From positions 2,480,001 to 2,544,000 of the forward strand of contig NZ_CP117255.1 in the NCBI RefSeq assembly GCF_003240565.2: a stretch of DNA of 64,000 nucleotides. The letters are read 5' to 3'. The notes below the pieces were generated by a model. The model made no database searches, was not told the origin of the DNA, and worked only from the letters and a program-made list of their open reading frames with translations. Made by a program: the position numbers and the translations under genes. The stretch comes from Rhizobium tumorigenes. GTDB taxonomy: Bacteria; Pseudomonadota; Alphaproteobacteria; Rhizobiales; Rhizobiaceae. Below, one piece after another: positions 9,298 to 18,723 of the stretch (positions are counted from its first letter, which is position 1; each line of letters opens with the position of its first letter).

Positions 9298-9546
9298 ATG
9301 ACAGCTGACCTGGACCAGGCCATGACCGAATTCGTCCGCACGGCCGCAATGCACGTGCTTGAGATCGATGCGGAAGATCGGGACGACTATATCAACGGTC
9401 TGCACGAAAGCTGGGTCAGCATCGGTCTGCAATCGGGCATGGACGACGCTGCAGCCCATGAAAATGCCGATCTGCTAGCCGACAGCACCCGCGAGATGGT
9501 ATCGGCTATCGAGAAAAGCGGAGGTGCAGGCGGCGGCACCGCCTGA
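9298..9546 (+). CDS. Small conserved-looking hypothetical protein
   Basis: An 82-residue acidic protein, mostly helical in appearance, ending in a Gly-rich tail (SGGAGGGTA). I see no domain. The start ATG 9298 has GAGGAA five to six bases upstream, which is convincing. It is single and convergent with the exported-protein gene at 9566-9877. Function unknown. Confidence 0.6.
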   Translation: MTADLDQAMTEFVRTAAMHVLEIDAEDRDDYINGLHESWVSIGLQSGMDDAAAHENADLLADSTREMVSAIEKSGGAGGGTA

Positions 9547-9565
9547 ACCAGGTCGATTGTGTAGC

Positions 9566-9877
9566 TTATCTGTCGATGAAGTGGTCGAGCCCGAGCGTGA
9601 TCGGCAGCGCGGAGTAGACGCCGCGGTCGATGAAATTGTAGCGGGCGAGGCAGTTCCGCATGGCGACCGTGTGGATGTAGCTGTGGACATCGGTAGAGCC
9701 GCGGTCGGGCCGGCTGGCTTCGACTGAGCAGTAGTCCGACGCCCTGTCGAATTTTGCCGCGAGGGTTGGGGTCTGGTCGATGGGACCGCCGAAATAATAC
9801 TGATATTCGCCCGGGCTTGCAGCGGCCGAAACGCAAGCAAGACTTAAGGCAAGTCCCAGTCCAAGCATAATCTTCAT
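9566..9877 (-). CDS. Small exported protein, function unknown
   Basis: A 103-residue protein with a clear signal peptide (MKIMLGLGLALSLACVSAAAS, cleaved around residue 20-22). The mature part has two cysteines (DYCSVEAS and RNCLARYNF) that could form a disulphide bond in the periplasm. I chose ATG 9877 over an in-frame start six codons upstream because AGAGAG lies just before it and the signal peptide begins there. No family is recognised. Confidence 0.6.
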   Translation of the reverse strand: MKIMLGLGLALSLACVSAAASPGEYQYYFGGPIDQTPTLAAKFDRASDYCSVEASRPDRGSTDVHSYIHTVAMRNCLARYNFIDRGVYSALPITLGLDHFIDR

Positions 9878-10000
9878 GATGGCTCTCTCTGTCACGACCG
9901 AACGGCACGATTGCCCGGTTCGGAATGCTGACCGCGCTCTTTTGTTCCATTGCCGGCGGTCGGTGCGTGATGTTACTAAGCCGGGGTTAAGGAGTTGTCC

Positions 10001-10099
10001 ATGTCACGCGCCATCGTCTTTTCCGTCATCATCATCATGGCCCTACTGTCTATTGCCGGCAGCCTGATAGGGTCCGCGCGTCTCATGGGCTGGTTTTAA
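10001..10099 (+). CDS. 32-residue single-pass membrane peptide
   Basis: A short frame encoding MSRAIVFSVIIIMALLSIAG and 12 further residues, ending MGWF. Residues 5-24 form one hydrophobic segment. AAGGAG at 9989-9994 with six-base spacing to the ATG supports translation. Most of the protein is a membrane anchor, so it may be a small inner-membrane modulator. Function unknown. Confidence 0.5.
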   Translation: MSRAIVFSVIIIMALLSIAGSLIGSARLMGWF

Positions 10100-10230
10100 A
10101 CCGCCATCTGAGACGCTACCACCGGCATACGTGGAGCGTGTGTGGCGGCGGAACATCCGCCTGTACCGACGCGTTGCCCTCGCAGTGACTGCGGCTGTCA
10201 TAGCCGAGCCGTGTACGCGAGGGACAGCCC

Positions 10231-10473
10231 ATGCCGGGATTTCGCAAGATGATCGTCGTGACAGCCTTTGACCGCAATGCGGATGGCAGGCTCGAGCCTG
10301 CCTTCGGCCCACGACAAATGGAAACCGAGGAATCAGCCGTCTACGCTGCGCAGACGCTCATCAACGATCACGCCGGTGTGGTGGCATGGAGCCGCGAGGC
10401 AAACCCCGCCGTTGGCGAGGAAGGCCCGACGATCATCCTCTACCAGCATGGCCAGATCCCGGAATTCGACTGA
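10231..10473 (+). CDS. Small hypothetical protein
   Basis: An 80-residue soluble protein (MPGFRKMIVVTAFDRNADG at the start, IILYQHGQIPEFD at the end). GAGGGA lies before ATG 10231; an internal ATG at 10249 is a second option. No domain is recognised. The next small gene begins 11 bases after its stop, so the two are probably co-transcribed. Confidence 0.55.
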   Translation: MPGFRKMIVVTAFDRNADGRLEPAFGPRQMETEESAVYAAQTLINDHAGVVAWSREANPAVGEEGPTIILYQHGQIPEFD

Positions 10474-10484
10474 GAGGCGCCGCG

Positions 10485-10700
10485 ATGACAAGTTTGCCCA
10501 AAGATATCGACGCCGCTCTGGCACGGTACATGGCTGACCACGGCCTCGGTCGCGATGCAGCCGTTTCGAAAATACTGGCTGAATGGCTTGGAGCCCACGA
10601 TTACCTCGGCGACGCCGGAACGGCACAATCTGGAGACACGCAGCAAACCGTGCAGTACCCGGAATTCATGGACGATGCGTCAGGCGGCGCGGGCGGCTAG
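10485..10700 (+). CDS. Small hypothetical protein
   Basis: A 71-residue protein. Residues 5-36 (PKDIDAALARYMADHGLGRD, then AAVSKILAEWL) look like two short helices reminiscent of ribbon-helix-helix or Arc-type segments, but the similarity is weak. The tail is Gly/Ala-rich (DDASGGAGG). ATG 10485 has AGAGG upstream. It follows the 10231 gene by 11 bases. Confidence 0.5.
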   Translation: MTSLPKDIDAALARYMADHGLGRDAAVSKILAEWLGAHDYLGDAGTAQSGDTQQTVQYPEFMDDASGGAGG

Positions 10701-10757
10701 GACCGCAGTCGTAACAAAACGGCATGCGCACCCTTGAGCGCACATGCCGGAAAAACA

Positions 10758-11153
10758 CTAGTCGAGGCTTGGGCATCCGCGCACATTGCCGAAAACCATC
10801 TCGTCCGGCCCGCGGCGGGTGAAGCCGTCTACCGTAATCCGACGCGGAGAGACATCCACGACGTGAGCGTGCCGGAGCCCGTTGCGACTGGCCATGGCAA
10901 CGGCCTGACGGGGATCGCACCCGCGCCTTCCATAGTCGCGCGGCGGAGGACGATCATAGTCAGGGCGCGGACGCCGGTAGCCATATTCCGGCTGTGGAGC
11001 ATCCTCGTCGTCCTGCTGATAATCCGGTGGTGGCGGACGGTGGCGTCCGATTTCAAACTGGACGTCCTGCGCTGCTGCCACCGGCGGCAAGGAAACCACC
11101 GTGCCCCCCACCAGCATTGCGGCCAAAATGGCCGTCGAAATTTTTGTTGTCAT
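10758..11153 (-). CDS. Exported protein with Pro/Tyr/Arg-rich linker and C-terminal PepSY-like domain
   Basis: A 131-residue protein. Residues 1-28 are a signal peptide (AILAAMLVGGTVVSL, cleavage near VAAAQ). Residues 36-75 are low-complexity, rich in Pro, Tyr, Arg and Asp (RPRPDYDRPPPRDYG). The last 55 residues, from GCDPRQAVAMASRNGLRHA to GNVRGCPSLD, form a small domain with two cysteines. The alternation of a DPRQA helix and the VVDVSPRRITVDGF strand pair recalls PepSY-like periplasmic domains. Function unknown; probably periplasmic. Confidence 0.65.
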   Translation of the reverse strand: MTTKISTAILAAMLVGGTVVSLPPVAAAQDVQFEIGRHRPPPPDYQQDDEDAPQPEYGYRRPRPDYDRPPPRDYGRRGCDPRQAVAMASRNGLRHAHVVDVSPRRITVDGFTRRGPDEMVFGNVRGCPSLD

Positions 11154-11369
11154 GGTCCCCTCCTCATTGATCCCGACCTGCGGCGCACCCGGTCGAGCGA
11201 TGATATCCTTTAATCAGAGCAGAATGAATGGGTCTGGAGCAACGCCTTCATTTTCCATTCATCTGCCTGCCTTTAAAGAAACTGCCCTTGCACCATATGG
11301 CTGGGCGTATGCTTCTTGGTCGGCCTCGATGCCGGACGACGCTACAGGTTGAAAATCGGAGACTTTTGA

Positions 11370-11843
11370 ATGCGGACGACAAGCCTGGCACTCGCAACGA
11401 CCCTTATCGCTCTTACGGCAGGCGCTGCCTCGGCGCAGACCTTTCCCGGCGGGCCCGGCGCCATCGTGCTGAAAGGCAAATGTGCCAAGCTGGTGGTCGG
11501 CAAGCTCGACGCCACGAAGAAGTGCAAGAACGAGCTAGCAAGCGTGACCGCCCCGAATGGCACCGTGACCTTCATCTTCACATCCGAGGGCAAGATGCTC
11601 GGCTTCGCCGGCGACGGCAAGACGATCAAGGCCGCATCCAACGGCAACGTCCGCCTGGCGCTGAACATGGTCGTCTCCGGCGCCGGCACGACCATGACCG
11701 GCCAGGTCAAGGCCGCTGGAACCTGCACGTTCGGAAATCCTTACAGCGGCAAGGAGGTCGCGATTGAATGCTCGGCGGAATCGAAGGATTCGAAGTTCAC
11801 CGGCAGCTTCCGCACCGGTGGCGACGTCCCCGCAAAGAAGTAG
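11370..11843 (+). CDS. Exported hypothetical protein
   Basis: A 157-residue protein with a signal peptide (MRTTSLALATTLIALTAG, cleavage after AASA near residue 22). The mature part has four cysteines (GKCAK, KKCKN, GTCTF, IECSA) and is rich in beta-type sequence (GTVTFIFTSEG, NVRLALNMVVSG). CGGAG upstream supports ATG 11370. It is probably a periplasmic or outer-surface protein; no family is recognised. A GC-rich inverted repeat without a T tract follows the stop at about 11849-11873. Confidence 0.6.
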   Translation: MRTTSLALATTLIALTAGAASAQTFPGGPGAIVLKGKCAKLVVGKLDATKKCKNELASVTAPNGTVTFIFTSEGKMLGFAGDGKTIKAASNGNVRLALNMVVSGAGTTMTGQVKAAGTCTFGNPYSGKEVAIECSAESKDSKFTGSFRTGGDVPAKK

Positions 11844-11898
11844 ATTTCGCGGCGCCGGTTACCCGGCGCCAGTTGGCCAGTTATCGAGAGACGCTGCT

Positions 11899-12105
11899 TC
11901 AGCCCTGCCGGTCGATACGCTTCGACATCACGCCACCGCTTATGGTTGCCGGCACGCGGAGATCGTCGCGCGGCGCCGACGACAGGGTGATGTCTACCTG
12001 GTGTGGCGGCAGGACCTGAGCCTTCCGCAAGGCATTAGGTCGGCCGAACTGTCGTGGCTGCACCGCGTCGAATTTCGTGCCTGTCTGTTGAGTGGTATGC
12101 ACCAT
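11899..12105 (-). CDS. Small hypothetical protein
   Basis: A 68-residue frame (MVHTTQQTGTKFDAVQPRQF at its start). It was kept because a strong GGAGGAGG ribosome binding site sits just upstream of ATG 12105 on the minus strand. No domain, signal peptide or membrane segment is visible. The frame is open upstream to 12201, but that part lacks a comparable start. Confidence 0.4.
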   Translation of the reverse strand: MVHTTQQTGTKFDAVQPRQFGRPNALRKAQVLPPHQVDITLSSAPRDDLRVPATISGGVMSKRIDRQG

Positions 12106-12481
12106 GACTGCCTCCTCCGCAATCCGGTTGCAGGACGCAACCTGCGGTTCAACGTCGACGCGTTGATTTGGTTCCCGCTCCGCTCTTGACCGCGGCGGCA
12201 ATCTCCTTACCTATGAGGCTCTGCGGATAAAGGACATCTGCCGCGGATAACACTGGTGCCGGGCCCCTCTGGCGAGAGTTTTTACGGCGCTCTCGTGATG
12301 TCGGTACCGCCTGCAGACAAGCCGGCGGATTTATCCCCATGAACAAGCTGACCATGCTTTACTCGCATGCCGTCGAAGGCACGCGACGTCGACCCGCATT
12401 TCGCCTTCCCGCGTCCCCAACCCCACAGGTGCACCCATGACGCGCCCGACATCAGGCTCAGGGACTGGCCAAGGATCGGGC

Positions 12482-13555
12482 ATGCCGGTCCTATCCTATT
12501 TCAGATGGGCCATTATCGTTACCGTCGTCGGTCTGATCGGCGGCGGATTTCTCGGCTGGAAGATGACGGGAACGCTGGGTGGCATGGCCACCGTGTTTTT
12601 CATCTGCGTCGTGCTTGCCGTCCTGGAAATCTCTCTCTCCTTCGACAATGCCATCGTCAATGCCAACAAGCTCAAGCAGATGACGCCTGTCTGGCAGCAG
12701 CGGTTCCTGACATGGGGCATCCTGATTGCCGTCTTCGGCATGCGGATCGTCTTCCCGCTGGCAATCGTTGCCGTCGCCGGCGAGATCGGCCCATGGGAAG
12801 CGCTGCGCATGGCGGCGGTCGAACCCGAACAATATGCCACCATCATGAAGACAGCGCATCTGCCGATCGCAGCCTTCGGCGGCAGCTTCCTGATGATGGT
12901 GGGACTGACCTATTTCTTCAACAACGAGAAAGACGTCCACTGGATCGCTTTTCTTGAAAAAGCCATGGCGCGGTTTGCCACCATCAAGGGCGTCGAGATC
13001 TCGGTCGTGCTGATCACGATGCTGGGCTTTGCCGCGCTTCTCGATGGCGACGATGCCACCCGCTTCCTCTACGCAGCCATCTACGGCCTGTTGACGTTCC
13101 TGCTCGTCGAAGTGCTTGGCGGCCTGCTCGATGCATCGCAGCGGACCATGAGCGAGGCTGCCCGAGGCGGCGTCGGCGCTTTCATCTACCTCGAGGTGCT
13201 CGATGCCAGCTTCTCCTTCGACGGCGTCATCGGCGCGTTCGCACTGACCCAGAACCTGTTCGTCATCGCCATCGGCCTCGGAATCGGTGCGATGTACGTC
13301 CGCTCCATGACCATCATGCTGGTCGAGAAAGGCACACTTGCCGAATACCGTTACCTCGAACACGGAGCCTTCTACGCCATCCTCATCCTGGCGGTGATCA
13401 TGTTCGTCCAGACGCTGGTTCACATCCCGGAGGTCATCACAGGCCTTGGCGGTGCGGCCTTGATCGGCCTCTCTTTCTGGTCTTCGGTGCGCTATAACAG
13501 GCGTCACGAGAATAGCGCACACTCGACCAGCCTGCGTCCAGACGAAACCCCCTGA
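12482..13555 (+). CDS. DUF475/TerC-like integral membrane protein
   Basis: A 357-residue polytopic membrane protein with about nine hydrophobic segments. It has the paired acidic signatures of the DUF475/TerC group: EISLSFDNAIVNANK in the second segment and DASFSFDGVIGAFA in the C-terminal half. The group is linked to metal-ion handling (tellurite resistance TerC, manganese export Alx/MeeF relatives), but the ion here is unknown. I prefer ATG 12482 because AAGGA (12471-12475) precedes it; ATG 12437 is in frame and would add 15 Gly/Ser/Thr-rich residues. It is monocistronic. Confidence 0.82.
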   Translation: MPVLSYFRWAIIVTVVGLIGGGFLGWKMTGTLGGMATVFFICVVLAVLEISLSFDNAIVNANKLKQMTPVWQQRFLTWGILIAVFGMRIVFPLAIVAVAGEIGPWEALRMAAVEPEQYATIMKTAHLPIAAFGGSFLMMVGLTYFFNNEKDVHWIAFLEKAMARFATIKGVEISVVLITMLGFAALLDGDDATRFLYAAIYGLLTFLLVEVLGGLLDASQRTMSEAARGGVGAFIYLEVLDASFSFDGVIGAFALTQNLFVIAIGLGIGAMYVRSMTIMLVEKGTLAEYRYLEHGAFYAILILAVIMFVQTLVHIPEVITGLGGAALIGLSFWSSVRYNRRHENSAHSTSLRPDETP

Positions 13556-13813
13556 GACGGATCGAAGCAAGGTTTTGCGCAGGTCGGACTATGCCGAAAT
13601 CGCAAACTGCCTTAACCTTGCCTTTGATTTAATGACATATTTCAAAACGAACGGTTGGAGAAACAGAAATACCCGGTAGAATCGCGCTGCTTTTGGCGGC
13701 TAAAAAGGGCCGCAGAGATTTGCGTTAGACGACCTTGCAGGAGTTTTGCAGGGCGGCCAGGGCGGCCTCGCCTGCAGAAATTCATCGACGAAGTTTTAAA
13801 GAGGATCGAATTC

Positions 13814-15241
13814 ATGGCAGCAAAAATCGTCCCGGTCATCATGGCCGGTGGCAAGGGAACTCGATTGTGGCCGCTGTCGCGCGCCACGGCGCCAAAGCAG
13901 TTTATCCAGTTCGTGGGAGACCAGACACTGTTTCAGAACACCCTGTCGCGCGTTTCCGACAGGGACCTTTACGAAGCGGCCATCGTCGTCACCAATGAGG
14001 AGTTCCGTTTCCTCGTGGCAGAGCAGGCCCGCGAACTCGGCATCGAACTTGCAGCCGTGCTGCTCGAGCCCGTCGCCCGCAACACAGCCCCCGCCGTCGC
14101 CGCCGCAGCAACGCTCGCCAACGATCTTTTCGGCAAGGACACCATCATCCAGGTTCTGGCCTCCGACCACGAGATCACGGCAGACGCCACCTATTTCGAG
14201 TGCATCCGCATCGCCCGTGCGACGGCCGCAGAAGGCAAGCTGGTCACCTTCGGCATCACCCCGACAGAGCCTGCCACCGGCTACGGTTACATCGAAGTCG
14301 GAAAGTCGCTGGCCTCGGGTGCCCATGCGGTCAAGCGCTTCATCGAGAAGCCACCCGCAGACAAGGCTGAGGCGATGCTCGCTGCCGGCGGCTTTTACTG
14401 GAATTCCGGCATCTTCGTTTTCCCGGTGACGCCGTTGCTGGCGGAGTTGAACGAATTTGCACCGGCCGTGGTCAAGGCGGCCAAGGAAGCCCTTTCCAAG
14501 GGCGTTCGCGATCTCGACTTTACCCGTCTCGACAGCGAAGCTTTTTCGAAGAGCCCCGACATCTCCATCGACTATGCCGTCATGGAAAAGACGTCGAATG
14601 CCGCCGTCGTTCCCTCGTCCTTCCTATGGTCTGACCTTGGAAGCTGGGACTCTGTCTGGAAGGTCGGCAAGCAGGACGAGGACGGCAACGTCTCTGCCGG
14701 TAACACGACGCTCGTCAACACCAAAAACTCTCTCGTCATGACCCACGGCACCCATCTCGCCGTGCAGGGTCTCGAGAACATCGCCGTCATCGCATCCGAA
14801 GATGCCGTCTATGTCGGACATCTGAAAGACAGCCAGGACGTCGGCAAGCTGGTCAAACTGCTGGCCGCCCACAAGAAGACTGCGACGCTCACCGAAACCC
14901 ATCCGACGTCCTATCGCCCCTGGGGCGGCTACACGTCGCTGATCAAGAGCGACCGCTTTCAGGTGAAGCGGATCTTCGTGACGCCCGGCAAGAAGCTGTC
15001 GCTGCAGAAACACCACCACCGCTCCGAGCACTGGATCGTCGTCAAGGGAACGGCTGAAGTCACCATCGGCGACAAGGTGCAGGTCGTGCGGGAAAATGAG
15101 TCCGTCTACATCCCGCTCGGCGAAGTCCACCGCATGGCCAATCCGGGCAAGATCCTGCTGGAGTTGATCGAGGTGCAGACCGGCTCCTATTTCGGCGAGG
15201 ACGACATCATCCGCCTCAACGACGAATTCGGGCGCACCTGA
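13814..15241 (+). CDS. manC: Mannose-1-phosphate guanylyltransferase / mannose-6-phosphate isomerase
   Basis: A 475-residue bifunctional enzyme of usual length. The N-terminal nucleotidyltransferase carries MAGGKGTRLWPLSR and PKQF (residues 10-30) and makes GDP-mannose from mannose-1-phosphate and GTP. The C-terminal cupin-type isomerase domain carries PWGGYTSL, KHHHRSEHWIVVKG and IPLGEVHRMANPG. The product feeds GDP-mannose-derived sugars for exopolysaccharide or lipopolysaccharide. ATG 13814 was chosen because the conserved sequence begins there; the frame is open back to 13655 without family similarity. No sugar-polymer cluster is adjacent. Confidence 0.92.
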   Translation: MAAKIVPVIMAGGKGTRLWPLSRATAPKQFIQFVGDQTLFQNTLSRVSDRDLYEAAIVVTNEEFRFLVAEQARELGIELAAVLLEPVARNTAPAVAAAATLANDLFGKDTIIQVLASDHEITADATYFECIRIARATAAEGKLVTFGITPTEPATGYGYIEVGKSLASGAHAVKRFIEKPPADKAEAMLAAGGFYWNSGIFVFPVTPLLAELNEFAPAVVKAAKEALSKGVRDLDFTRLDSEAFSKSPDISIDYAVMEKTSNAAVVPSSFLWSDLGSWDSVWKVGKQDEDGNVSAGNTTLVNTKNSLVMTHGTHLAVQGLENIAVIASEDAVYVGHLKDSQDVGKLVKLLAAHKKTATLTETHPTSYRPWGGYTSLIKSDRFQVKRIFVTPGKKLSLQKHHHRSEHWIVVKGTAEVTIGDKVQVVRENESVYIPLGEVHRMANPGKILLELIEVQTGSYFGEDDIIRLNDEFGRT

Positions 15242-15390
15242 GGATAGACATCGACATTCTACCAGCGGCGGGCGAAGGCTCGCCGTTGGCGCTTCAGGGC
15301 CAGGATATGTGCGCGGCCGGTAAAGCGCCTTGCTTTCTGTCGTTGCATTGCACACTATCCCTTCGGGAATAGCTGGCAGAAGAAAAAAAT

Positions 15391-18300
15391 ATGTCCATCA
15401 AAGCAAGTATCTACCACCTGACGCACTATAAGTACGACACGCCGGTCCGGCTGGGACCGCAGATTATCCGCTTGAAACCAGCGTCGCATTCTAAGACACG
15501 CGTCATCAGCCATTCGCTGAAAATTTCGCCGGAAAATCATTTCGTCAATCTGCAGCAGGATCCTTACGGCAACTACCTGGCGCGCTACGTTTTTCCCGAT
15601 CCGGTGACCGAATTCAAGATCGAGGTCGATCTCGTCGCCGACATGACGGTCTACAATCCGTTCGACTTCTTCGTCGAGGAGGCCGCGGAAGTCTGGCCTT
15701 TCGAATATCCGGAAGATCTGCGCGACGACCTGAAGATCTACATGCAGCCGGAGCCGATGGGCGAGGCACTGGCTGCCTTCATGGCAACCATCGATCGCAC
15801 GCCTACCCGCACCACCGACTTCGTCGTCGGTCTGAACGCCCGCCTGCAGCGCGACATCAACTACGTGATCCGCATGGAGCCCGGCGTCCAGACGCCGGAG
15901 GAAACGCTGCTGGCAGCGCTTGGCTCGTGCCGCGACACAAGCTGGCTGCTTGTCGAAGTGCTGCGCAACCTCGGCTTTGCCGCCCGTTTCGTTTCCGGCT
16001 ACCTGATCCAGTTGGCCCCGGACCTCAAGGCGCTCGACGGACCCTCGGGCACGGAAGTGGATTTCACCGACCTGCACGCCTGGTGCGAGGTTTACCTGCC
16101 CGGCGCAGGCTGGATCGGCCTCGACCCAACCTCCGGCCTGTTGACCGGCGAAAGCCATATTCCGCTGGCCGCCACCCCGCACTATCGCAATGCCGCACCG
16201 ATCTCCGGCGCCATCTTCGGCCAGGCCAACACCGAATTCGATTTCGCCATGAACGTGACCCGCGTCGCCGAGCATCCGCGGATCACCAAGCCGTTTTCAG
16301 AAGAGTCTTGGCAAGCGTTGAACGCACTCGGCGAGGCCGTCGACAAGGTTCTGGTCGACCAAGATGTCCGCCTGACGATGGGCGGCGAACCGACCTTCGT
16401 GTCGATAGACGACCTGCAGGGCGAGGAATGGAACACCGCTGCCGTCGGCCCGACGAAGCGCGATCTCGCCGACAAGTTGATCCGCAAGCTGCGCGAACGC
16501 TTTGCACCCGGCGGCTTCCTGCATTACGGCCAGGGCAAGTGGTATCCGGGCGAAAGCCTGCCGCGCTGGACCTTCTCGCTTTACTGGCGCAAGGACAGCA
16601 AGCCGATTTGGCAGAACCCCGCCCTCATTGCCGCCGAAGGCGCCGACACGGGCGTCAAGGCCGAAGATGCCGGCAATCTTCTGACTGCCATCGCCAGGGA
16701 ACTCGCCATCGAGCCCGACATGGTGCTGCCAGCGTATGAGGATCCGGCCGAATGGATCATCAAGGAAGGCAGCCTGCCGGAAAACGTCGATCCGTCCAAT
16801 TCGAAGCTGAAGGACCCCGAGGAGCGCAACCGCATCGCTCGCGTTTTCGAGCGCGGCCTGACGGTTGCGACCGGCTACATCCTGCCGGTGCAGGCGTGGA
16901 ACGCCAAGGCCAGCGGCCAGCGCTGGATCAGCGAAAAATGGAAGACCCGCCGCGGCAAGATCTTCCTCGTGCCCGGCGACAGCCCCGTCGGCTATCGCCT
17001 GCCGCTCGGCACCTTGCCCTACGTGCCGCCTTCGAGCTATCCCTACATCCACGAGGCAGATCCCTCGATCCCCCGCGTACCGCTGCCTGATGTCGTGGTG
17101 CCGGCCGGCCGCGCCATGCCGGAAGCCTCCTTCCAGACCGACGACAGCGGCCAATCGCGGGTCGAGCAGACCATCGGTGAAATCGGTGGCGCGGTGCGCA
17201 CGGCCATGTCTGTGGAGCCGCGCGATGGCCGCCTCTGCGTGTTCATGCCGCCGGTCGAGCGCATCGAGGACTACCTCGAGCTGATCGCTGCCGCTGAAAA
17301 CGCAGCCGCCGAGCTCAACCTTCCGATCCATATCGAAGGCTATCCGCCGCCCCACGACGAGCGCATCAACGTCATCCGCGTCGCGCCCGACCCCGGCGTC
17401 ATCGAGGTCAACATCCACCCGGCCGCCAGCTGGCAGGAATGTGTCGCCATCACCACGACCGTCTATGAAGAGGCGCGCCAGACCCGTCTCGGCACCGACA
17501 AGTTCCTGATCGACGGTCGCCACACCGGCACCGGCGGCGGCAACCACGTCGTCGTCGGTGGTAAGAACCCTGCCGACAGCCCGTTCCTGCGCCGCCCGGA
17601 TCTTCTGAAGAGCCTGGTGCTGCACTGGCAACGCCATCCCTCGATGTCCTACCTCTTCTCCGGCCTGTTCATCGGCCCGACGAGCCAGGCGCCACGCTTC
17701 GACGAAGCCCGTCACGACAGCCTGTACGAGTTGGAAATAGCCATGTCCCAGGTCCCCGCGCCGGGAATGGGCGAGCCGCCGCTTCCGTGGCTCGTGGACC
17801 GGTTGTTCCGTAACGTGCTGATCGACGTCACCGGCAACACCCACCGGTCGGAAATCTGCATCGACAAGCTGTTTTCCCCGGATGGCCCGACGGGCCGCCT
17901 CGGCCTCGTCGAATTCCGTGGATTCGAAATGCCGCCGAATGCCCGCATGAGCCTTGCCCAGCAACTGCTGGTCCGCGCGCTCATCGCACGCTTCTGGAAG
18001 GAGCCGATTGACGGCCGTCTTGTGCGCTGGGGAACGTCGCTGCACGACCGCTTCATGCTGCCGCACTATATCTGGCAGGATTTTCTGGACGTGCTCGCCG
18101 ATCTCAAGGCCCACGGCTTCGACCTCAGGCCGGAGTGGTTCCAGGCACAGCTCGAATTCCGTTTCCCGTTCTCGGGCGAAGTCGAATACGAAGGCAACAA
18201 GCTGGAACTTCGCCAGGCACTCGAACCATGGCATGTCATGGGCGAGGAAGGGGCAATCGGCGGAACTGTTCGCTTCGTCGATTCATCGGTCGAGAGGCTG

Positions 18301-18711
18301 CAGGTTAAGCTGGAGAGCAACAACCCGTCTCGCTACACGGTCGCCTGCAACGGTCGCGCCGTGCCGCTCACACCGACGGGCGTGGCGGGCGTCTCCGTCG
18401 CCGGCGTGCGTTTCAAGGCTTGGCATCCGGCCTCCGGCCTGCACCCGGTACTGCCCGTCAACACGCCGCTGACCTTCGATATCTACGATACGTGGTCGCA
18501 GCGGTCGATCGGCGGCTGCATCTACCATGTTGCGCATCCCGGCGGTCGCAACTATGAGACTTTCCCGGTGAACAACAACGAGGCGGAAGCTCGCCGCCTT
18601 GCCCGCTTCGAACCGTGGGGCCACACTGCTGGCGCCTATCCCCTGCGGCCAGAACTGACATCCCCGGAATTTCCGCTGACCCTGGATCTCAGGCGTCCGA
18701 CCGGAATTTGA
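15391..18711 (+). CDS. Transglutaminase-like/DUF2126 fusion protein
   Basis: A 1106-residue fusion. Residues 1-300 are a transglutaminase-like domain: N-terminal beta domain ([18 protein letters not shown]), then the catalytic triad C180 (LGSCRDTSW), H229 (LHAWCEV) and D245 (LDPTSGL). Residues about 300-1100 are DUF2126 (COG4196), including [22 protein letters not shown] and [15 protein letters not shown]. In comparative studies this architecture occurs with circularly permuted ATP-grasp and alpha-E genes as a predicted peptide ligation/hydrolysis system. It starts a three-gene set, 12 bases before the next gene. Substrate unknown; cytoplasmic, since there is no signal peptide. Confidence 0.9.
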   Translation: MSIKASIYHLTHYKYDTPVRLGPQIIRLKPASHSKTRVISHSLKISPENHFVNLQQDPYGNYLARYVFPDPVTEFKIEVDLVADMTVYNPFDFFVEEAAEVWPFEYPEDLRDDLKIYMQPEPMGEALAAFMATIDRTPTRTTDFVVGLNARLQRDINYVIRMEPGVQTPEETLLAALGSCRDTSWLLVEVLRNLGFAARFVSGYLIQLAPDLKALDGPSGTEVDFTDLHAWCEVYLPGAGWIGLDPTSGLLTGESHIPLAATPHYRNAAPISGAIFGQANTEFDFAMNVTRVAEHPRITKPFSEESWQALNALGEAVDKVLVDQDVRLTMGGEPTFVSIDDLQGEEWNTAAVGPTKRDLADKLIRKLRERFAPGGFLHYGQGKWYPGESLPRWTFSLYWRKDSKPIWQNPALIAAEGADTGVKAEDAGNLLTAIARELAIEPDMVLPAYEDPAEWIIKEGSLPENVDPSNSKLKDPEERNRIARVFERGLTVATGYILPVQAWNAKASGQRWISEKWKTRRGKIFLVPGDSPVGYRLPLGTLPYVPPSSYPYIHEADPSIPRVPLPDVVVPAGRAMPEASFQTDDSGQSRVEQTIGEIGGAVRTAMSVEPRDGRLCVFMPPVERIEDYLELIAAAENAAAELNLPIHIEGYPPPHDERINVIRVAPDPGVIEVNIHPAASWQECVAITTTVYEEARQTRLGTDKFLIDGRHTGTGGGNHVVVGGKNPADSPFLRRPDLLKSLVLHWQRHPSMSYLFSGLFIGPTSQAPRFDEARHDSLYELEIAMSQVPAPGMGEPPLPWLVDRLFRNVLIDVTGNTHRSEICIDKLFSPDGPTGRLGLVEFRGFEMPPNARMSLAQQLLVRALIARFWKEPIDGRLVRWGTSLHDRFMLPHYIWQDFLDVLADLKAHGFDLRPEWFQAQLEFRFPFSGEVEYEGNKLELRQALEPWHVMGEEGAIGGTVRFVDSSVERLQVKLESNNPSRYTVACNGRAVPLTPTGVAGVSVAGVRFKAWHPASGLHPVLPVNTPLTFDIYDTWSQRSIGGCIYHVAHPGGRNYETFPVNNNEAEARRLARFEPWGHTAGAYPLRPELTSPEFPLTLDLRRPTGI

Positions 18712-18723
18712 ACTGAGAACGCG

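Noticed and set aside
16297..18234. A 645-codon minus-strand frame opposite the transglutaminase/DUF2126 gene
   Set aside because: Shadow frame; no motif, and the plus strand has catalytic residues.
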